Source of the DNA: Actinomycetota bacterium
Lineage (GTDB): Bacteria > Actinomycetota > Thermoleophilia > Solirubrobacterales > Thermoleophilaceae
NCBI GenBank assembly: GCA_005885165.1
Contig: VAXR01000115.1
Location: 1 to 6,277 of the forward strand
DNA: 6,277 nucleotides
Reading direction: 5' to 3'
Shown here: positions 1 to 4,680 of the stretch, piece after piece
Layout of the letters: each line of letters starts with the position of its first letter
Position numbering within the stretch: position 1 is the first letter of the stretch
Position numbers and translations under genes: made by a program
Notes under the pieces: generated by a model
What the model saw: the letters and a program-made list of their open reading frames with translations, nothing else
Told to the model about the DNA's origin: nothing
The model's database searches: none

Positions 1-681
1 GTCCGTGACGGCAGTCGCGCCCGCCGACAAAGCGGCCTCTGCCGCGTCGCGGTTCAGCGTCGTCATCACCGCCACCGCAGCCGCCTCCACCCCGTCGCCC
101 CCAACACCGCGCTTGACGGCGGTGGACGCCACACCCCCACCGACCGGCTTCGTCAAGAACAACGCGTCCTCTGCCCGCCCAGTCGAGTTCCGCAGCACCC
201 GATCGGGGTTCACGAGCCCTGTCACGGCCAGCCCGTACTTGGGCTCGGGGTCGTCGATCGAGTGCCCGCCGACCACCATCGCACCGGCCGCGCGAACCAC
301 GTCGCCGCCGCCGCGGAGGATCTCCCGCAGCGGATCGGAACCGAGCGCCTCGGTCGGGTAGGCCACGAGATTCAAAGCCGTCACCGGCCGCCCGCCCATC
401 GCGTAGACGTCGGAGAGCGCGTTGGTGGCGGCGACCCGGCCGAAGTCGTACGGGTCGTCGACGATCGGGGTGAAGAAGTCGACGGTCGTGACCAGCGCCA
501 GCTCGTCCGAGACCCGGTACACCGCGGCGTCGTCGATGGTCTCGTGCCCGACGAGCAGGTCCGGATCGGACGCCCGCGGCAGCGACATGACCAGCTCGTG
601 CACGAGCCCGGGCGGCAGCTTGCAAGCGCAGCCGGCGCCGTGCGACAACTGCGTCAGGCGGGGGAGGGCGGCGGCGTCCAC
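1..681 (-). CDS. selD: Selenide, water dikinase (selenophosphate synthetase), 5' part, runs off the left edge
   Basis: SelD makes selenophosphate, the selenium donor for selenocysteine and selenouridine, from selenide and ATP in the cytoplasm. I translated the minus strand from a GTG at 679-681; it stays open for 227 codons to base 1, against about 340-350 residues for the whole family, so roughly the last third is missing. Family landmarks are all present: the N-terminal SHGAGCACK segment with catalytic Cys18 and Lys21, IDDAAVY (residues 49-55) with the nucleotide/metal-binding Asp51, TTVDFFTPIVDDP (65-77) with Asp68, FGRVAATNALSDVYAMGG (80-97), GGHSIDDPEPKYG (138-150) and LTKPVGGGV (176-184). 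The catalytic position is Cys, not selenocysteine. GTG681 is the only sensible start: the next upstream in-frame codons hold no ATG, GTG or TTG before they enter the divergent gene, and later starts would remove Cys18. Identification is firm; the C-terminus is unseen. Confidence 0.96.
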   Translation of the reverse strand, partial: MDAAALPRLTQLSHGAGCACKLPPGLVHELVMSLPRASDPDLLVGHETIDDAAVYRVSDELALVTTVDFFTPIVDDPYDFGRVAATNALSDVYAMGGRPVTALNLVAYPTEALGSDPLREILRGGGDVVRAAGAMVVGGHSIDDPEPKYGLAVTGLVNPDRVLRNSTGRAEDALFLTKPVGGGVASTAVKRGVGGDGVEAAAVAVMTTLNRDAAEAALSAGATAVTD

Positions 682-685
682 CCCC

Positions 686-693
686 TTATTATC
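686..693. promoter_or_regulatory. Overlapping divergent -10 boxes for selD and the 110-aa gene
   Basis: The 8-mer TTATTATC holds TATTAT (687-692) read rightward and GATAAT (693-688) read leftward, each one mismatch from TATAAT. Six bases separate each box from a GTG, at 699 on the plus strand and 681 on the minus strand. This is the usual -10 to transcription-start distance, so both mRNAs would begin at or next to their start codons. It is the only A/T-rich patch nearby. I saw no convincing -35 on either side. The AAGGGG abutting the selD GTG is too close to serve as a normal ribosome-binding site. Confidence 0.6.
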
Positions 694-698
694 CGCGC

Positions 699-1031
699 GT
701 GTCAGAGCGCCAGCCGAGCGACGCCGATCTGGAGGCGGCGGTCGAGGCGCTGAGCGACCCCGAGCGCTTCAACCGCGCGGAAGCGCGCGTCGCACGCGTC
801 GCCCCCCAGCTGCAGCGCATCCTCAATGAGACGCTGCGGTCGGGCGGCTACTTCGACGAAGCCCACGACGCCGAGGTGCTCAAGGCCGTGACCACACCAG
901 ACCAGGACGAGCGCCTGCGCGCCGTCCGGACGCTGCTCGCGGAGGAGACGCGGATCGGGATGCTGGTTGGCGTCGCGGTGGGCTGGGAACTGGCACTGGA
1001 GCTGGACAACACCACAGAACCGGAGGACTGA
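699..1031 (+). CDS. Unrecognised 110-aa, mostly helical, acidic protein
   Basis: I do not recognise a family. The protein begins MSERQPSDADLEAAVEAL, is rich in Glu, Ala, Arg and Leu, and looks largely alpha-helical and soluble. Residues about 37-80 include LQRILNETLRSGGYFDEAHD and an Arg/Glu-rich helix; the stretch GMLVGVAVGWELALEL (about 87-102) is moderately hydrophobic but is bounded by acidic residues and ends in a Glu/Asp tail, so I do not call it a membrane segment. The GTG start at 699 lies directly downstream of a -10 box and has no ribosome-binding site, which suggests a leaderless message. The stop is 5 bases before the start of the metallo-hydrolase gene, so the two are very probably cotranscribed and may share a function. 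The coding frame is supported by G/C-rich third positions and by the tight spacing on both sides. Confidence 0.8.
   Translation: MSERQPSDADLEAAVEALSDPERFNRAEARVARVAPQLQRILNETLRSGGYFDEAHDAEVLKAVTTPDQDERLRAVRTLLAEETRIGMLVGVAVGWELALELDNTTEPED
1022..1026 (+). promoter_or_regulatory. Ribosome-binding site for the UPF0173 hydrolase
   Basis: GGAGG ends 10 bases before the ATG at 1037 and lies inside the last codons of the 110-aa gene. It fixes the hydrolase start and points to translation coupled to the upstream gene. Confidence 0.7.
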
Positions 1032-1036
1032 CGACC

Positions 1037-1705
1037 ATGGACATTCGATTCCTCGGGCACGCCTGCTTCGAGCTGACCGAAGGCGACACCCGCGTGCTCA
1101 TCGATCCATTCCTGACAGGCAACCCGAAGGCCGCGGTCGGCGCCGACGAGGTTGATCCGACGCACATCTTCCTCACGCACGGCCACGTGGACCACTGGGG
1201 GGACATCGAGGACATCGCCAAGCGCACGAACGCCCAGTGCGTGGCGATCGTCGAGCTGGCGCAGGAGCTCCAGGGCAAGGGGATCGAGAACGCGGTCGAC
1301 CCGAACCTCGGCGGGACGGTGGAGTTCGACGGCGGGTGGGTCCGCCTCGTCCCCGCGTGGCACACCTCGACGACGCCGGGCGGCACCGTGAACACGCCCG
1401 CCGGCCTCGTGATCAACCTGGGCGGCACGACCGTCTACCACCTCGGGGACACGGCGCTCTTCTCCGACCTGACGCTCCCCGGCAAGCGCGACCAGATCGA
1501 CGTCGCGCTCATGTGCATCGGGGGCCACTACACGATGGACCGCCACGACGCGGTGACGGCGGCGGAGCTCGTGGGCGCCAAGCAGGTCATCCCCTGCCAC
1601 TACGACACGTTCCCGCCGATCGAGACCGACGCCGAGGCGTTCAAGAGCGACGTGAGCGCCTCGGAGGTGGTCGTCCTGCAGCCGGGCGACACGCACTCCG
1701 CGTAG
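1037..1705 (+). CDS. UPF0173-type metal-dependent hydrolase (metallo-beta-lactamase fold)
   Basis: This 222-aa protein is a full-length member of the metallo-beta-lactamase superfamily, closest by eye to the UPF0173/YtkL-like metal-dependent hydrolases (about 225 residues). The start MDIRFLGHACFEL is typical of that group. Metal-binding motif HxHxDH is seen as THGHVDH (His48, His50, Asp52, His53); further ligands are probably His109 in AWHTS, Asp138 in HLGDTALF and His188 in PCHYDTFP. GGHYTM (162-167) is another group signature. There is no signal peptide, so it should act in the cytoplasm on a substrate that cannot be read from the sequence. The ATG at 1037 has a good GGAGG and lies 5 bases after the 110-aa gene, making a two-gene operon. 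The family is certain to my eye; the reaction is unknown. No terminator is visible after the stop. Confidence 0.93.
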   Translation: MDIRFLGHACFELTEGDTRVLIDPFLTGNPKAAVGADEVDPTHIFLTHGHVDHWGDIEDIAKRTNAQCVAIVELAQELQGKGIENAVDPNLGGTVEFDGGWVRLVPAWHTSTTPGGTVNTPAGLVINLGGTTVYHLGDTALFSDLTLPGKRDQIDVALMCIGGHYTMDRHDAVTAAELVGAKQVIPCHYDTFPPIETDAEAFKSDVSASEVVVLQPGDTHSA

Positions 1706-1730
1706 CTAACAGCGCACAAACGGCCCAAAG

Positions 1731-1761
1731 TTGGCCAGCCAGCCAGGCGGTCCGCTAGGCT
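1731..1761 (+). promoter_or_regulatory. Candidate promoter for the R2lox-like gene
   Basis: TTGGCC (1731-1736) resembles a -35 and TAGGCT (1756-1761) an actinobacterial TAnnnT -10 box. The spacer is 19 bases, longer than ideal. Transcription would start near 1768, leaving a leader of about 32 bases that carries the ribosome-binding site. The -10 sits in the 10-mer CGCTAGGCTG, which recurs upstream of the sigma-factor gene. This is the only candidate in the 94-base gap after the hydrolase. Confidence 0.4.
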
Positions 1762-1784
1762 GCGAGCACGCGACCCCGCACCCC

Positions 1785-1791
1785 GGAGGAG
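1785..1791 (+). promoter_or_regulatory. Ribosome-binding site that sets the R2lox-like start
   Basis: GGAGGAG ends 8 bases before the GTG at 1800. This favours that GTG over an in-frame TTG at 1731, which has no ribosome-binding site and would add 23 Pro/Gly-rich residues. Confidence 0.75.
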
Positions 1792-1799
1792 AGCCGACC

Positions 1800-2714
1800 G
1801 TGAGCGAGACCGTCACCCACCGCACCGACCGCGAGGACTTCCAGGCCACGCGCGACCCGGCGGTAATGGAGTCCGCGGACACCGGGCAGGTGAACCTGCT
1901 CACGTACCAGCAGCTCTACAAGCTCTGGGAGCGCCAGCAGTGGGCGACACAGGACATCGACTTCACGCAGGACCGCATCGACTGGCACGAGCGGATTCCC
2001 GAGGACGAGCGTTACCAGCGCATGTACGGGCTCTCGTCGTTCTTCATCGGGGAGCAGCGGGTGACCGACGAGCTCGGGCCGATCATGCGGGCCGCGCCGC
2101 AGGAGGAGGTCCGCATCTTCCTCTCGACCCAGATCGCCGACGAGGCGAGGCACGTGGCGTTCTTCAACCGGTTCTACGAGGAGGTCGGCGTGCTCGAGTC
2201 CGACTCCCTGAACGCCCGGCTCGCCGAAACCAGCGAGCACCTGAGTCCAAACTTCCACATCCTCTTCGACGAGATGCTCCACTCGCGCGTGGACAAGCTC
2301 GCCCGCGAGCCGGAGGACACCGAGACGCTCGTCGAGGCGATCACGCTCTACCACATGGTGATCGAGGGGATGCTGGCGCTAACCGGCCAGCACTTCATCA
2401 TCAGCTACAACGAGGACCAGGGCACGCTGCCGGGGTTCGTGGAGGGCTTCAACAACGTCGCGCGCGACGAGCATCGACACGTGGCGTTCGGCGCCCGCTT
2501 CCTGCGCGAGATGGCCGAGTCCGACGAGCGCTACCGAGAGGCGATCCAGCGGACGCTGGTCGAGTGCGGGCCCGCCGCGGACGGGGTGCTCGCGCCGCCC
2601 TGGTACGAGCAGGGCATGGAGCTCTTCGGCGTGACGCTCGAGGAGACGCGCGAGTTCGCGATGAAGGCGCTCGAGCGCCGGCTCAAGGTGATCGGGCTGG
2701 CGCCCGTCGCCTGA
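1800..2714 (+). CDS. R2-like ligand-binding oxidase (diiron / Mn-Fe ferritin-like protein)
   Basis: The 304-aa product belongs to the ribonucleotide-reductase R2/ferritin-like superfamily. It best fits the R2lox branch, which binds a Mn/Fe or diiron centre and a long-chain lipid and is thought to be an oxidase rather than a reductase subunit. Six expected metal ligands are present: Glu85 (FFIGEQRV), Glu115 and His118 (DEARH), Glu189 (IEGMLALTG) and Glu224 and His227 (DEHRH). Val88 (three after Glu85) and Tyr184 (five before Glu189) match the pair that forms the Val-Tyr ether cross-link in R2lox. The radical-Tyr position of classical R2, four after His118, is Phe122. The N-terminal DIDFTQDRIDW also resembles R2lox. 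The length matches the family. No reductase large subunit is nearby. GTG1800 is chosen for its GGAGGAG. The alternative call is a generic class I R2 (beta) subunit; automated pipelines may say so. Confidence 0.88.
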   Translation: MSETVTHRTDREDFQATRDPAVMESADTGQVNLLTYQQLYKLWERQQWATQDIDFTQDRIDWHERIPEDERYQRMYGLSSFFIGEQRVTDELGPIMRAAPQEEVRIFLSTQIADEARHVAFFNRFYEEVGVLESDSLNARLAETSEHLSPNFHILFDEMLHSRVDKLAREPEDTETLVEAITLYHMVIEGMLALTGQHFIISYNEDQGTLPGFVEGFNNVARDEHRHVAFGARFLREMAESDERYREAIQRTLVECGPAADGVLAPPWYEQGMELFGVTLEETREFAMKALERRLKVIGLAPVA

Positions 2715-2734
2715 CCGGACTAGCTAGGGCGACG
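2705..2734. terminator. Hairpin spanning both convergent stop codons
   Basis: CGTCGCC (2705-2711) and GGCGACG (2728-2734) are perfect 7-bp inverted arms with a 16-base loop. The loop holds the TGA of the oxidase gene and the TAG of the sigma-factor gene, whose coding ends are only 9 bases apart. It also holds the palindrome CTAGCTAG. There is no T-run in either direction, so it is not a classical intrinsic terminator. It may slow RNA polymerase from both sides. Confidence 0.4.
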
Positions 2735-4376
2735 CCGGCCCGATTGGCGGCGGCGACTCGCCCGCGGGCGGCGCCGGCGGAGCCGGCGGCGCCGGTGACG
2801 GTTCGCCTGCCGGCGAGCTCGGCGGCGGCTGCTGCGATTGCGAGTTACCGCCACCTCCGCTCGCGCTGCCGTCGCTAGCACTGCCGCTGCCGCCGCTGCC
2901 GCCGCCGGACCCGGTGGACGAGCTGTCCGGCGCGAGCGTGACCGTCGAGGAGTCCTGCTGGCTCTGGCCCGCCTGCTGCGGCTGGTTGGAGGAGGATGAA
3001 GGGGAGGACGAGGGCGAGTTCGAGGGCTGGCCGGCCGGGGTCGTGGACGCAGCGGGCTGCGGCGTCGGGGAGGAGGACTTGGTCGTTGCCGCCTGATGGG
3101 ACGGCGGCGTGGAGGCGGCCGTGTTCTGGTTCTGCTGCTGCGACGGCGTCTGGTTCTGCTGGGACGCCGCCTTCGCCTTCTGCGCGGCGCCGTCGTGCGG
3201 GCGAGTCACGCCGTGCGGAACGGGGAGCGCGGCGATCTGCGGAGTCGCGGCAACCGACAGCCGGCGCGGGTTCGAGGCGACCGTGCTCGAGTGACCCGAC
3301 GCGGCCGGGTAGCTCGGGGTGGTGACCTGACGCACTTCCGCGGCACCCGCGGTGACGAGGGCAGCCGCGGCGAGGCCGGTCGCCGCCTTGGTGGCGAGGC
3401 CGGCCGCCCCAGCGCCGAGGAACCCGCCGGTCGTCGTGGCGCCCGCGGTGGCGCCCGCGACGCCCGCGCTGCCGGCGCCTGCAACGCCCGCGCTGCCAGC
3501 GCCCGCGCCGCCGGCCGCGCCCGCGCCCGCGCCGGACCCGCTGGTGGCGCCGCTGCCACCCGCCGCACCGCCGAGGAGCTTCGAGAACAGCACCTTGAGT
3601 GCCACGATCGGCCCGACCGGGTAGACCGCCGCAAGCGCCCGGTTGGCCCGCCGGAGCTCGGTGCGGAACATCCGGCAGCGCTCGCAGCCCTTGAGGTGGC
3701 GGCGCACGGGCGGCGAGGTGCGCGTGAGGCCCTCGGCCACCTCGCCGAGCTCAATCCGCACCTCCTCGCACGAGAGCAGCCGCGCCTCCGCGGCCTCGGC
3801 GAGCGATACGCGCGCGCGCACGAGCAGCGACTTGACGCTCGGCACGGTGGTGTCCATCGCCTCGGCGATCTGGTCGTAGGAGAGCGCGTCGATCTCGCGC
3901 AGGAGAAGGGCGCTGCGCTGCGTCTCCGGGAGGTCCTGGACGTCGCGGACGATCTGCCGGAACTCCTCGCGCTTGTGAACGGTGTCGGCGGTCGTGGTCC
4001 CGCCGTCGCGCTCGAACACGTCCATCGAGTCCTGACCGGCCGCGACCGGCCGGCGGAGGTGGTTCAGGCAGCGGTTCCGTGCGATCCGGTAGAGCCACGG
4101 GCGGACGTTGATTGCGCGGTCGTCGGCGAGGACCGCGTTGAACGACGCCGCGAACACCTCCTGAAGGATGTCCTCCGCGTCCTCGGTCGAGCCGAGCATG
4201 TGGCGGCAGAACGCGAGCAGGCGCGACTGGTAGCGCTGGACGAGCGCCTCGAATGCGTACGCATTGCCGCGCCGGGTGAGCGCGATCAGGCGCTCATCGC
4301 TCTGAAGCCGGAGTAGGGGCGATCTGCCCGGCAGCGCGGGCAGGCGCGACGCGTGCTGGAGAACGCTTGCTTCCAA
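2724..4376 (-). CDS. ECF-type sigma factor fused to a zinc-finger domain and a long low-complexity tail
   Basis: This 550-aa protein is about twice the usual length of an ECF sigma factor. Sigma region 2 covers about residues 36-110 (FEALVQRYQSRLLAF, EDAEDILQEVF, RPWLYRIARNRCLNHLRR). Region 4 covers about 145-197 (LPETQRSALLLREIDALSY, then a helix-turn-helix). A zf-HC2-like anti-sigma motif follows: Cys203, His227, Cys231 and Cys234, the last three as HLKGCERC. Residues 268-312 are Gly/Ala/Ser repeats. About 315-347 is an Ala/Gly/Leu-rich stretch, broken by Lys330, that could be a weak membrane segment. Residues 350-550 are a disordered Ser/Gln/Pro/Gly tail ending in PAPPAPP. It should direct transcription, with self-control by the zinc finger; whether the tail is outside the cell is inference. 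The TTG start at 4376 fits the beginning of region 2, and no in-frame ATG, GTG or TTG lies close; its ribosome-binding site is poor (AAAGGG 19 bases upstream), so the start is uncertain. Confidence 0.88.
   Translation of the reverse strand: MEASVLQHASRLPALPGRSPLLRLQSDERLIALTRRGNAYAFEALVQRYQSRLLAFCRHMLGSTEDAEDILQEVFAASFNAVLADDRAINVRPWLYRIARNRCLNHLRRPVAAGQDSMDVFERDGGTTTADTVHKREEFRQIVRDVQDLPETQRSALLLREIDALSYDQIAEAMDTTVPSVKSLLVRARVSLAEAAEARLLSCEEVRIELGEVAEGLTRTSPPVRRHLKGCERCRMFRTELRRANRALAAVYPVGPIVALKVLFSKLLGGAAGGSGATSGSGAGAGAAGGAGAGSAGVAGAGSAGVAGATAGATTTGGFLGAGAAGLATKAATGLAAAALVTAGAAEVRQVTTPSYPAASGHSSTVASNPRRLSVAATPQIAALPVPHGVTRPHDGAAQKAKAASQQNQTPSQQQNQNTAASTPPSHQAATTKSSSPTPQPAASTTPAGQPSNSPSSSPSSSSNQPQQAGQSQQDSSTVTLAPDSSSTGSGGGSGGSGSASDGSASGGGGNSQSQQPPPSSPAGEPSPAPPAPPAPPAGESPPPIGPASP
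3460..3507 (-). repeat. Two tandem 24-base units coding for AGAGSAGV twice
   Basis: Bases 3460-3483 and 3484-3507 are near-identical 24-mers inside the sigma-factor gene (21 of 24 positions match by my reading). They encode residues 291-306, AGAGSAGV repeated exactly, in the Gly/Ala linker after the zinc finger. They are probably a recent in-frame duplication in a simple-sequence tract. Confidence 0.75.
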
Positions 4377-4410
4377 GATCTTGGACCGGCCGAAGCCCTT
4401 TGCTGATGAC

Positions 4411-4416
4411 AGCCTA
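4411..4416 (-). promoter_or_regulatory. Candidate -10 box of the sigma-factor gene
   Basis: On the minus strand this reads TAGGCT, inside the same CGCTAGGCTG 10-mer that precedes the oxidase gene. Transcription would start near 4404, giving a leader of about 28 bases to the TTG at 4376. No standard -35 is visible 16-19 bases upstream, so an activator or an alternative sigma factor could be involved. Confidence 0.35.
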
Positions 4417-4417
4417 G

Positions 4418-4438
4418 CGCCGCGAAAGTTGCGCGGCG
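4418..4438. repeat. Perfect 7-bp inverted repeat just upstream of the sigma-factor -10
   Basis: CGCCGCG (4418-4424) and CGCGGCG (4432-4438) flank a 7-base centre, AAAGTTG. The repeat abuts the TAGGCT -10 and fills the -10/-35 spacer. That placement suits an operator or an RNA-polymerase-proximal site. The role is inferred from position only. G/C-rich DNA produces such repeats by chance more often than balanced DNA does. Confidence 0.4.
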
Positions 4439-4450
4439 ACGGGCGCGTCT

Positions 4451-4464
4451 CCGCTCATAAGCGG
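4451..4464. repeat. Short hairpin between the sigma-factor promoter and the tRNA promoter
   Basis: CCGCT, loop CATA, AGCGG: a perfect 5-bp stem. It lies in the 187-base gap 4377-4563, which holds no gene. The rest of that gap has the two opposing promoters and a pair of GGTAAA motifs on the minus strand (around 4484-4489 and 4503-4508). No function can be assigned. Confidence 0.3.
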
Positions 4465-4546
4465 TATCGGCCTCCCAGCGACTTTACCCAGCGAGCCCCC
4501 GGATTTACCGACAGACGGACGGCGTCGTAAAGCGCCGGCGCGCCCC

Positions 4547-4552
4547 TAGACT
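4547..4552 (+). promoter_or_regulatory. Candidate -10 box of tRNA-Leu
   Basis: TAGACT lies 11 bases before the mature 5' end of the tRNA at 4564, placing the transcription start around 4559 and leaving a very short 5' leader. I could not find a good -35 at 16-18 bases upstream. Confidence 0.45.
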
Positions 4553-4563
4553 CCGCCTGGCCC

Positions 4564-4648
4564 GCCCGGGTGATGGAACGGTAGACAGCGGGGCCTTAAA
4601 AGCCCCTGCCCCTCTTGGGGCGTGTGGGTTCGAATCCCACCCCGGGCA
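4564..4648 (+). tRNA. tRNA-Leu, anticodon UAA
   Basis: The 85-nt gene folds as a class II tRNA. The acceptor stem is GCCCGGG (4564-4570) with CCCGGGC (4641-4647), and the discriminator base is A4648. The anticodon arm is GGGGC, loop CTTAAAA, GCCCC, so the anticodon is TAA in DNA (UAA in RNA). The long variable arm GCCCC-TCTT-GGGGC is typical of leucine tRNAs. The T arm is GTGGG, TTCGAAT, CCCAC. The D loop carries GGTAGA; the D stem has only two clear pairs. CCA is not encoded and must be added after transcription. It reads UUA, the rarest leucine codon in such genomes, and UUG by wobble. This is the isoacceptor known as bldA in Streptomyces; by eye I found no in-frame TTA in the genes of this window. 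Confidence 0.95.
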
Positions 4649-4659
4649 TGACCCCCTCT

Positions 4660-4678
4660 CGCGGCCGGATCGCCCGCG
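4660..4678. terminator. GC-rich hairpin between tRNA-Leu and the convergent YihY/BrkB gene
   Basis: CGCGG (4660-4664) and CCGCG (4674-4678) can form a 5-bp stem with a 9-base loop, 11 bases after the tRNA and just before the convergent stop at 4681. No T-run follows on either strand. It is a weak candidate for ending transcription from one or both sides. Confidence 0.25.
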
Positions 4679-4680
4679 GC

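Noticed and set aside
700..705. CTGACA on the minus strand as a -35 for selD
   Set aside because: It is only six bases from the GATAAT box, far too close for a normal -35/-10 pair.
5..753. Plus-strand open frames across the selD region
   Set aside because: Low-complexity Ser/Thr/Pro or Arg-rich products; the minus strand encodes unmistakable SelD.
848..1696. Minus-strand open frame of 282 codons opposite the UPF0173 gene
   Set aside because: Arg/Val/His-rich composition typical of an antisense shadow, and the plus strand has intact metal-binding motifs and a good ribosome-binding site.
1734..1747. CCAG repeated three times before the oxidase gene
   Set aside because: Three four-base units are expected by chance in G/C-rich DNA and match no known site.
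1731..1799. Upstream TTG extension of the R2lox-like protein by 23 residues
   Set aside because: It has no ribosome-binding site, would overlap the promoter candidate, and adds a Pro/Gly stretch not seen in the family; GTG1800 has GGAGGAG at good distance.
3096..4316. Long plus-strand open frame (over 400 codons) opposite the sigma-factor gene
   Set aside because: Arg/Gly/Ala-rich translation with no domain, exactly antisense to a gene with clear sigma and zinc-finger motifs. It is a by-product of high G+C.
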